A DNA stretch of 64,000 nt from Paenibacillus phytohabitans. GTDB lineage: Bacteria > Bacillota > Bacilli > Paenibacillales > Paenibacillaceae. Location: NCBI RefSeq assembly GCF_013141775.1, contig NZ_WHOB01000059.1, positions 186,001 to 250,000 of the forward strand. Direction: 5' to 3'. Below are positions 34,675 to 42,225 of the stretch, piece after piece. The number at the start of each line of letters is the position of its first letter. Positions within the stretch are counted from its first letter, which is position 1. Under the pieces are notes generated by a model. It had not been told where the DNA came from. It searched no databases and was given only the letters and a program-made list of their open reading frames with translations. The position numbers were made by a program, and so were the translations under genes.

Positions 34675-36288
34675 TTAATGATGGCATGAATGCTTGCAGA
34701 TACCGGCCCGGATCAGCTCCCCGGGACGTTCCCCGCTGCGCTTGCCGTGTGACAGGGTGCGCACACCGTTCACCCACACCTGTGAAATGCCTGACGGCGC
34801 AAGTGTCGGCGCCAGATAAGTCGCCCCGTCCGTAATCGTATCCGGGTCAAACATCACAATATCTGCCTGATAGTCCGGCACAAGCAGGCCGCGCTTGCCC
34901 AGCTTGAAGCGCTGTGCAGGGAATGAGGTTACCTTCCGTACCGCCTGCTCCAGCGTAAGGCGCTTATCCTGCCGCACATATTTGGCGAACAGCCGCGGGA
35001 AGGTTCCGTAGGTGCGCGGATGCGGCTTACCGGTCACACAGCCCAGGCTGTCGGAGATAATGACCGAATGCTCCCAGGCTACCAGATGGTCCACATCTGC
35101 CTGAGACATATGAAAATACACAATCGACACTCTGCCGTCTTCCTGCAGCAGCAGATCCAGCGCACAGTCAATGGGATCGTCTCCCCGCTCCCGGCTGATC
35201 TCAAGAATATGCCTGCCTTCCAGCAGCTGTCCCGCAGCCGTAACAGCCGCAGAGACATAGATGCTCTGCCAGCCTGTTGAGGCCACAAGATTATCCCACT
35301 CCGTCTGCTCGTGGCGAAGCTCTTCCCTGATCCGCCCGCGCTGTACCGGGTCACGCAGGCGATCAAGCACAGCGCTTATGCCGCCTTCCAGCGCCCACGG
35401 CGGCAGCACGGTAGTCAGCGAGGTTGAGCCCGCTTCGTAGGGATATACATCGCAAGCGACATCAAGCCCTCTTGCCCGGGCATCCACAATCAGCTCCAGC
35501 ACCTCGTTCACCTTGCCCCAGTTGATCCTGCCTGCCGCCTTGACATGGCAGACCTGCAGCGGGACACCGCTGCGCTCGGCAATCCACAGCACCTCCTTGA
35601 CGGAGGCGATCAGATTATTGCCTTCGCCGCGGATATGCGCCGCCAGCATTCCGTTATAGCGCGGCAGCACGGAGCAGAGCTCGGCAAGCTCCTCCTTGGA
35701 GGCATAGCTGCCGGGGGAGTACAACAGACCGATGGACATGCCAATCGCCCCTGCTTTCATCCCCTCCTCCAGCAGTTCTTTCATGACGGCCATTTCCTGC
35801 CGGACTGCCGGGCGGTTGTCGAAGCCCATTGCGGCAATCCTCAGCGGTCCATGGGCCACATATGTCGCCAGATTCTCAGCCGGCCGGGAAGACGCCAGCA
35901 CCTCCATATATTCACCGGCAGTCCGCCAGGACCACGGCACATCTGAGGCACCGATTACAGGTTCTACATAGGAGCGGAGCATATCCAGGCGGTCCGGATG
36001 ATAAGGCGCCGGAGCCAGCCCGCAGTTCCCTACAACCTCTGTTGTAACCCCCTGGCTCATCTTCACCTCGCTGAAGGGCTGCTCCAGAATCATCAGATCC
36101 GAATGGGTATGCCCGTCTATGAATCCCGGGGCGATCACCTGCCTTCCGGCTTCGATCACCTCGCGGGCTTCTGCGTCAATCATTCCTACGGCAGCAATCC
36201 GGCCGTCCCTCATACCCACATCTCCAATGAACCACGGATTTCCGCTGCCATCGACAATTCTGCCGTTCTTAATCAATGTATCGAGCAT
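34675..36288 (-). CDS. N-acyl-D-amino-acid deacylase (D-aminoacylase)
   Basis: A 537-residue amidohydrolase-superfamily enzyme. The first metal ligands are His60 and His62 in DGHTHSD, and VVGNCGLAPAP holds the Cys that often bridges the metals. The C-terminal CVTGKPHPRTYGTFPR block is typical of D-aminoacylases. These enzymes release D-amino acids from N-acyl-D-amino acids in the cytosol. GAGGAGG precedes the ATG at six bases. It lies between GH29 and RidA, so the module N-acyl-D-amino acid, free D-amino acid, keto acid can be followed gene by gene. Confidence 0.93.
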   Translation of the reverse strand: MLDTLIKNGRIVDGSGNPWFIGDVGMRDGRIAAVGMIDAEAREVIEAGRQVIAPGFIDGHTHSDLMILEQPFSEVKMSQGVTTEVVGNCGLAPAPYHPDRLDMLRSYVEPVIGASDVPWSWRTAGEYMEVLASSRPAENLATYVAHGPLRIAAMGFDNRPAVRQEMAVMKELLEEGMKAGAIGMSIGLLYSPGSYASKEELAELCSVLPRYNGMLAAHIRGEGNNLIASVKEVLWIAERSGVPLQVCHVKAAGRINWGKVNEVLELIVDARARGLDVACDVYPYEAGSTSLTTVLPPWALEGGISAVLDRLRDPVQRGRIREELRHEQTEWDNLVASTGWQSIYVSAAVTAAGQLLEGRHILEISRERGDDPIDCALDLLLQEDGRVSIVYFHMSQADVDHLVAWEHSVIISDSLGCVTGKPHPRTYGTFPRLFAKYVRQDKRLTLEQAVRKVTSFPAQRFKLGKRGLLVPDYQADIVMFDPDTITDGATYLAPTLAPSGISQVWVNGVRTLSHGKRSGERPGELIRAGICKHSCHH

Positions 36289-36324
36289 CGCCGTCCTCCT
36301 CTCTGTTCCCGCTCACCCACATAG

Positions 36325-37695
36325 TTATCCTCGTTCGATACCATCCGCGAAGACCGAAGTTCCGCGCTGGCTGCGCGCCCATTCCGCTACCCGGGAAGGA
36401 TCACCTTCCCACAGGCGTTCCCGGCCCCACTGATTGGCTTCGGGCTTGCCTTCACATTCCACGCGGATCACCGGGAACAGGCGTGACGGCGCTTCTGCCG
36501 GCAGGCCTGTGATGAATAATTCTGCGTCCCGCTGCTCGAATTCCAGCGTCTGGCCGGTGGTCAGCAGAGTTACAGACTTCACTTTGCTGGTCAAATCCGC
36601 CAGTCTCATTACGGGCCGTCCATCCCAGAAGCGGATGATCAGATACAGGAAGTTCTCCCGCGTCGTCTGCCGCCCTCTGGTGATGAATTCCGTAATGGAG
36701 CCGCCGTCCGAGCCGTAGATGGCCTCGCCGTGCACCTCCAGCCAGCGGCCGATATCGAGCGCCCGCTCCACAAATTCCGGAGGCAGCTCTCCATCCGCTG
36801 TCGGGCCGCAGTTCAGCAGCAGATTGCCGCCGTGTGCCCCGCCCTTCTCCGCGCATTCACAGAGCATATCCAGCAAATAATCAGCCGGACGCCACCGTTC
36901 CCCGAACACATGGCTCCAGAGCCGCCAGGTGGTCACCTGGCACGATTCCCATAGCCGTTTGCGGTCAGCCACAATCAGGTGCTCCGGGGTACCGAAGTCG
37001 CCCAGTGTATCCGAGTCGCCCGCACCCACACCGCCATCCGCGCGGTATTCATCATGGGTGCTGGAATAGCCCAGCCGGTTGTTGACCAGAATGCCCGGCT
37101 GCAGCCTGCGCATTTCCTCCAGCAGCTCGACGCTCTGAAGCTCATCGGCATTCCTCGGCCACACGCCATCGAAGAAGAAGTGATCGATCTGGCCGTAATT
37201 GGTGAGCAGCTCCTTCACCTGGTTGTGCAGGTAAGCCCGCACCTTCTCCCAGCCCTCCGGGTCTTTGGCCGGACCGTCGAAATAGGCCGGCAGCCGCCAG
37301 TCAATCCAGGAGTAGTACAGTCCGATCCGCAGCCCCGCCTTGCGGAAGGCATCCACATACTCGCGGACGAAGTCACGCTGCGGAGCCAGCTTGGCGCTGG
37401 AGTAGTCGGTATAGGCGCTGTCCCACATACAATAGCCGTCATGATGCCTGGTTGTGAAGCAGGCATATTTGAAGCCGGCCTTCACTGCAGTCGCTGCCCA
37501 CAGCTCGGGATCAAAATGCTGCGGGTTCCACGCAGCAGCCTGCTCAGCATATTCCCGCTGGTCCAGATGCTCGCGGAACAGAATCTGCTCCCCACGGGCG
37601 TGCTGCGCATAAGGGCCCCAGTGAATGAACATGCCGTAGCGGCTTTCAGTGAACCACTTCCAGTGGTCCGGTACAGTGAAATCTAGTGTCGTCAT
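36325..37695 (-). CDS. GH29 alpha-L-fucosidase
   Basis: A 456-residue cytosolic GH29 enzyme. It has the family features RYGMFIHWGPYAQ, the TTRHHDGYCMWDS block and nucleophile Asp176 in IDHFFFDGVWP. No signal peptide is present, so fucose should be released from an imported molecule. The acid/base residue of GH29 is variable and I do not assign it. AGGAGG lies six bases before the ATG. It is the first enzyme gene after the importer, separated by a hairpin, and the next gene is the D-aminoacylase 36 bases downstream. Confidence 0.94.
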   Translation of the reverse strand: MTTLDFTVPDHWKWFTESRYGMFIHWGPYAQHARGEQILFREHLDQREYAEQAAAWNPQHFDPELWAATAVKAGFKYACFTTRHHDGYCMWDSAYTDYSSAKLAPQRDFVREYVDAFRKAGLRIGLYYSWIDWRLPAYFDGPAKDPEGWEKVRAYLHNQVKELLTNYGQIDHFFFDGVWPRNADELQSVELLEEMRRLQPGILVNNRLGYSSTHDEYRADGGVGAGDSDTLGDFGTPEHLIVADRKRLWESCQVTTWRLWSHVFGERWRPADYLLDMLCECAEKGGAHGGNLLLNCGPTADGELPPEFVERALDIGRWLEVHGEAIYGSDGGSITEFITRGRQTTRENFLYLIIRFWDGRPVMRLADLTSKVKSVTLLTTGQTLEFEQRDAELFITGLPAEAPSRLFPVIRVECEGKPEANQWGRERLWEGDPSRVAEWARSQRGTSVFADGIERG

Positions 37696-37741
37696 GAGCT
37701 TCCTCCTGTTGTTTCCTCTTATTTTGGGCGTGTTAAATCTA

Positions 37742-37766
37742 CAGCTGCCCGGAATTCAGGCAGCTG
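37742..37766 (-). terminator. Hairpin after the LplA-type binding-protein gene
   Basis: CAGCTGCC (37742-37749) pairs perfectly with GGCAGCTG (37759-37766). On the minus strand TAGATTTAAC follows, so there is no real U tract. It may stabilise the importer mRNA end or attenuate the enzyme genes rather than terminate fully. Confidence 0.5.
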
Positions 37767-37793
37767 CAGGTTGACGTATGGGGTTTGCAAGTC

Positions 37794-39479
37794 TTATTTG
37801 GATGAGGCCGACTTATAAGTTTCGTATGCCTCCTGATAGATTTCCAGGTAACGGCTCAGGTTCATGCTGTCCAGTGTAGCCAGATATTGCTCCCACTCGG
37901 CATTGATATCGACATCGCCGATAATGAAGCGGGCCATCATCTCATTGGTATAATCGTAGATTGTTTTGGAGAGATCCGCGATTTCCGCAGACTGGTCAAC
38001 CGTGAAGTTGATCGGCGGCAGCACCGTTTCGACATCTACCCGGTAAGGCTCATATTTCTCCTTGGTCTCGTTATACAGAATGCTGTCCAGTGGATTCTCG
38101 GGGTTAGCAACCAGACCGAGACGCAGTGAGTTTGGACGGTAAGCGATTCCGGTCTGCGACCATTGCTTGTTCTGGGTAACCCCGAACTTGGACATGTCCA
38201 TATAGACGGCGGCTTCCCCGTTCAGGCCGATCTCATCAGCCGTTGCCCATCTCCAGTCCACATCCGGCTCGCCGATCGTGGAACGAAGTGTAATTTCCCG
38301 GTCATACAGCGCATCGGCGAAGCGGAAAGCCGCTTCCGGATTCTTGGCTTTATTGGTAATAACGAATTGGCCCGGAGCTACCTGATACGGATCGTATTGC
38401 GTAACCTGTACGCCATCAGGGCCTTTAAGCGGGGCAACTGCTACATATTCAAGCCATCTGCCGCTTGATCCGTTCAGCTGGGTCAGCGCACTCTGGTTCG
38501 GACCGGAGGCGGCCCCGAGAATCGGCACATCCGGATTTTCACCCAATTGCACCAGCTGGGCGGCATCCCGTGTTAATGCCTGCGGGTCCATCAGACCTTC
38601 GCTGTACAGCCGGTTAAGATAGGTAAGACCTTCCTTCCAGCCATCCTTGTTGAACGGTACATCCACTTTGCCTTCGTCATTAACATAGATGCGGGTGAAC
38701 GGTGCATAGGTGAAGGAATTCATCAGGAAGTTCTCGACGCTGGTCGTAAGTGTAGAACTCTGGTTCACCTGCGGTGCACCGGAGAACGGAATCTCATCCG
38801 CGATGCCATTCCCGTTAGGGTCCTGGGTTTTGAAGGCCTTCAGCACTTCATAGAACTCTTCCGTCGTTGTCGGCATGTCCAGATTCAGCTTCTCCAGCCA
38901 CGGCTCATAGATCCAGAGCTTCTGGCGCATCGAACAGTGGTAACACTCATTCGGTGCAGGAAGTGCGTAGATGTTACCATCCGCCGAGGTGATCGTCGAC
39001 TCTACGAGCGGACTTTCCTCGAACATTTTTTTGGTATTCACACCGTATTTCTCAATATAGTCGTTCAGCGGGAGCAGCACGCCCTGCTCTCCATAAAGGG
39101 CCTGCTGCTCAGGCGTCACATTCATCGTCATAATGACATCCGGAAGATCACCGCTGGCCAGCGCCAGGTTCAGCTTCTCTGTAACCGTACTGGTCGGCAC
39201 AATCTCCCACTCTACATGGATATTCGTTAACTCCTCAAAATATTTAGTGAACTCATTCGTATCGAAATCCTCGACGGACGGGTTGGCCCCGGTCATGACG
39301 CGCAGCGTGATTTTCTCATCAACAATCGGGAATTGTCCCGCCTCCGCAACAGTGGCCTCTGCAGTTCCATTTCCCGCCGCTGCACCGCTGTTACTGTTAT
39401 TACTGCTGCTGCATGCGCTCAGGATACTGCCCAGCATACTCACTCCAACAAGTAGTGTTACGACCGCCTTAAATTTCAT
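37794..39479 (-). CDS. LplA-type extracellular solute-binding lipoprotein
   Basis: A 561-residue lipoprotein; the signal peptide ends in ILSAC (lipidated Cys23) and is followed by a Ser/Asn tether. The length and sequence fit the large LplA/YtcQ binding proteins that work with LplB and YtcP permeases. The ATG is preceded by AGGGGGA at eight bases; the TTG just before it is less likely. It is the third gene of the importer operon. Relatives bind oligosaccharides such as rhamnogalacturonan fragments, mannan or host glycans. Here the fucosidase, GH125 and D-aminoacylase suggest an unusual glycan conjugate, by inference. Confidence 0.93.
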   Translation of the reverse strand: MKFKAVVTLLVGVSMLGSILSACSSSNNSNSGAAAGNGTAEATVAEAGQFPIVDEKITLRVMTGANPSVEDFDTNEFTKYFEELTNIHVEWEIVPTSTVTEKLNLALASGDLPDVIMTMNVTPEQQALYGEQGVLLPLNDYIEKYGVNTKKMFEESPLVESTITSADGNIYALPAPNECYHCSMRQKLWIYEPWLEKLNLDMPTTTEEFYEVLKAFKTQDPNGNGIADEIPFSGAPQVNQSSTLTTSVENFLMNSFTYAPFTRIYVNDEGKVDVPFNKDGWKEGLTYLNRLYSEGLMDPQALTRDAAQLVQLGENPDVPILGAASGPNQSALTQLNGSSGRWLEYVAVAPLKGPDGVQVTQYDPYQVAPGQFVITNKAKNPEAAFRFADALYDREITLRSTIGEPDVDWRWATADEIGLNGEAAVYMDMSKFGVTQNKQWSQTGIAYRPNSLRLGLVANPENPLDSILYNETKEKYEPYRVDVETVLPPINFTVDQSAEIADLSKTIYDYTNEMMARFIIGDVDINAEWEQYLATLDSMNLSRYLEIYQEAYETYKSASSK

Positions 39480-39499
39480 CAATATAGTCCCCCTTATGA

Positions 39500-40399
39500 T
39501 TATCCTTTGAGTGAACCTACCATAACGCCCTTAACCAGGTATTTCTGTACGAAGGGATAGAAGACCAGCAGCGGAAAAGATGAAATGACAATCAGCGAAT
39601 ACTTCAGCAGCGTCTTCATTGCCTCACGTTTGGCCGCATCCTGCGGGTCGCCGGACAGCATGCCGACATCGACATCATTTTTGACCAGGATATCCTTGAG
39701 CACCAGCTGAAGCGGGTAGTGATCCTGGCTTTTTAGATACAGCATGGCGTTGAAATACTGGTTCCAGTTCGCAGCGGCGTAATAGAGCGTAATAACCGCA
39801 AGGATCGGACCTGACAGCCGGACAACCACCTTCCAGACAAACTGGAAATCATTGCACCCATCCAGCTGTGCCGCCTCCAGCAGCTCATGCGGAATCGACA
39901 TTTGGAAATAGGTCCGGGCGATAATGACATTCCACACGCTCAGTGCGCCGGGGATAATCATCGACCAGATGGTATCCAGCATGCCCAGATCCCGGACCAG
40001 CAGATAAGCCGGAATGAGGCCGCCCGTGAACATGGTGGTGAACATGAAGAGGAGCATGAAGCCATTTTTACCATAGAAATCTCTGCGGGACAGCGGATAG
40101 GCCGCCAGCACCGTCATAATTACATTGACCAGCGTACCTGTAACCGTATAAAGAATGGAATTGCCGAAGCCGACCCACACCTGCTTGTACTCAAAAACCG
40201 CCCTGTACCCGTCCAGACTCGGACGCACCGGCCACAGCCAGACCTCACCGGACACCACTGCCTGCGAATCACTGAATGAGGCGCTGATAATATACACGAT
40301 CGGATACAGCACAACCAGGAACAGAAAGCTCATAAAAATAGTGTTCAGGATCGTAAACAGCTTGTCGGCTACGGAATCATTGCGGAAAATCGTGTTCAT
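39500..40399 (-). CDS. YtcP-type carbohydrate ABC transporter permease
   Basis: A 299-residue permease with six membrane segments and the EAA loop ELLEAAQLDGCNDFQFVW. It is the MalG-like half of the LplB/YtcP importer. The ribosome site is a GGGGGGG run just upstream. It pairs with the LplB-type permease at 40413-41342, 13 bases upstream, and the binding protein 20 bases downstream. No ATPase gene is encoded, as usual for this group in Bacillus and Paenibacillus. Confidence 0.94.
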   Translation of the reverse strand: MNTIFRNDSVADKLFTILNTIFMSFLFLVVLYPIVYIISASFSDSQAVVSGEVWLWPVRPSLDGYRAVFEYKQVWVGFGNSILYTVTGTLVNVIMTVLAAYPLSRRDFYGKNGFMLLFMFTTMFTGGLIPAYLLVRDLGMLDTIWSMIIPGALSVWNVIIARTYFQMSIPHELLEAAQLDGCNDFQFVWKVVVRLSGPILAVITLYYAAANWNQYFNAMLYLKSQDHYPLQLVLKDILVKNDVDVGMLSGDPQDAAKREAMKTLLKYSLIVISSFPLLVFYPFVQKYLVKGVMVGSLKG

Positions 40400-40412
40400 G
40401 GTCGCCCCCCCT

Positions 40413-41342
40413 TTACCACAAGCTGCCTTGCTTGGTTTTTTGTGCGATTTTGTTGACTGTCAGCAGCAGAATTAAATTGATAATCGATTTGAACAGTCCG
40501 ATCGCCGTCGAATACGAATAGTTGGCAACCTGCGAAGTTAAGCCTACCTTGTACACATACGTGTCGATAATCTCGGCAGCCTTCAGGTTAATCGGATTCT
40601 GCATCAGCAGCACCTTCTCAAAGCCGACATCGAGGATATGCCCCGTGTTCAGAATGAGCACGATGATGGCCATCGGCATAATGCCCGGCAGATCGATATG
40701 CCACATCCGGCGGAATTTCGTCGCCCCGTCCATCACCGCCGCTTCATGCAGTGAAGGATCGATACTGGCCAGTGCCGCGATAAAAATGATGCAGTTAAAG
40801 CCGACATGCTGCCACACATCCGACCAGACATAAATGGAGGAGAACATCGAAATCTCACCCATGAAGTTGACCGGCCCAATCCCGATGAACCCGAGCAGTT
40901 TGTTGATAATGCCGATTCGCGGATCCAGCAGCTCTTTCACAATGCCGACCACCACTACTATGGAGATAAAATGCGGCGCATACGTCACCATCTGCACGGC
41001 TTTGCGGAAACGGACATTGCGGAGATAGTTCAGCCCCAGCGCCAGCAGGATCGGAATCGGGAACCCGGCAATCAGATTGTAAAAGCTGAGCACCAGCGTA
41101 TTCTTCAGAATGCGCCAGAAGTCATAAGAATTGACGAACCGGCTGAAATGCTTCATGCCTACCCAATCACTGCCCCAGATGCCCTTTACTACGGAGAAAT
41201 CCTTGAAGGCAATCTGTGCACCGTACATCGGCACATATTTGAAGATAATCAGATAAAGGAAAGGCAGAGCCATCAGCGCGTACAATTGCCAGCTTTTGAT
41301 CAGCTTTTTGACGAAGGGATTCTCGTTCAATTCAGTTCTCAC
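40413..41342 (-). CDS. LplB-type carbohydrate ABC transporter permease
   Basis: A 309-residue permease with six membrane segments, the LplB-like opening LMALPFLYLIIFKYVPMYG and the EAA loop SLHEAAVMDGATKFRRMW. The first possible start is a GTG that overlaps its own ribosome site; a TTG four codons later is better placed (GGAGGTGA at eight bases). It is the first gene of the importer operon. The 865-base spacer upstream (41343-42207) separates it from the AraC-type regulator and carries repeats. Confidence 0.93.
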   Translation of the reverse strand: MRTELNENPFVKKLIKSWQLYALMALPFLYLIIFKYVPMYGAQIAFKDFSVVKGIWGSDWVGMKHFSRFVNSYDFWRILKNTLVLSFYNLIAGFPIPILLALGLNYLRNVRFRKAVQMVTYAPHFISIVVVVGIVKELLDPRIGIINKLLGFIGIGPVNFMGEISMFSSIYVWSDVWQHVGFNCIIFIAALASIDPSLHEAAVMDGATKFRRMWHIDLPGIMPMAIIVLILNTGHILDVGFEKVLLMQNPINLKAAEIIDTYVYKVGLTSQVANYSYSTAIGLFKSIINLILLLTVNKIAQKTKQGSLW

Positions 41343-41719
41343 CTCCTCTTATGCTTGACTTGGGCAAACACTTGCGATCATTCCTCAGGAGGCTTGTTCG
41401 TGTGTCTTCCGTGTAACCACAGCATAGGCCGGGTGAGCGGGGAACGTAAATTGTAAATCCGCCATTTCATCGCCTTTTGTTAAGAAATCTGCCTTTGCAG
41501 TTGCCGGTTTTGTGTGCATTTGAGTAGAATTGGGCGTTTTTTTACCATTTAGAAGGATTTAATCAATATTTAGGATTACAATTGAGTTAGGTTATATAAC
41601 ATAGAAAATATGATTTTGTGCGTGCTGCAACCCGCTCGGTCAGGGGATTAGAGGCGGCGATCGGGAAAGCGGCGGTATAAACGTTATCGTGCAAATGGGC
41701 GGCATGAGGTGAAATCGCC

Positions 41720-42000
41720 CGCTTCAGCCACAAATGGGGGCACTTATGCCCCTCATTCCGCCAACTTGCCCGCCTCAGTCACATTCAGGGGCACTTATGC
41801 CCCTCATTTCCGCCCAACTCGCCCGCTTTAGCCTCATTCCGCCCAACTAGCCCAATCCAGCCACATTTAGTGGGATTTATCCCTTTCATTTCGTCAATTC
41901 CCCCGCTCCAGCCACATTTAGTGGGATTTATCCCTCTCATTCCGCCCAATTTTCCCGCTCCAGCCGCATTTAGTGGGATTTATCCCTTTCATTCCGCCCC
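41720..42000. repeat. About 51-52-bp tandem repeat array, family C
   Basis: About six units, one truncated. The landmark CACATTTA or a variant begins at 41729, 41780, 41862, 41913 and 41965. The first two units hold GGGGCA-CTTA-TGCCCC, and the last three hold GGGA-TTTA-TCCC; the stems differ at a pair that changes C-G to G-C. TCATTCCGCCCAA separates the hairpins. From 41343 to 41719 I see only AT-rich sequence, without a convincing promoter; a weak cre-like TATAAACGTTATCG lies at 41676-41689. Confidence 0.85.
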
Positions 42001-42054
42001 CCTACCCAACGATAATTAGAAGGCTCATCCGGCGCGTAACTATATCTCCCTATA

Positions 42055-42085
42055 TCAAAAAAGGCCAGGACCTCGTCCCAGCCTT
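42055..42085 (-). terminator. Intrinsic terminator of the AraC-type regulator gene
   Basis: AAGGCTGGGAC pairs with GTCCTGGCCTT (two G-U pairs) around GAG and is followed by six T on the minus strand. It lies 122 bases after the stop codon. Confidence 0.85.
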
Positions 42086-42120
42086 CGTATGAAATTGATG
42101 AATTTGAACCGCACCGTTAT

Positions 42121-42225
42121 CCGGTTGCGAACTGTACTATCATCCTGCTCCGAACTGTACTCTCATCCCGCTGCGAGCTACTCTATCATTTGGTTGCGAA
42201 CTCCCCCTCACCCGGCTGCGGATTC
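42121..42225. repeat. 23-bp tandem repeat array running into the regulator stop codon
   Basis: CGAACTGTAC or a variant recurs at 42128, 42151, 42174, 42197 and 42219 (23, 23, 23 and 22 bases). Units read GGTTGCGAACTGTACTATCAT with changes. The last unit lies inside the final codons of the AraC-type gene (stop at 42208). Confidence 0.7.

Noticed and set aside
41676..41689. Catabolite-responsive element TATAAACGTTATCG
   Set aside because: It differs from the consensus at two key positions and lies about 340 bases from the importer start; kept only as a remark.
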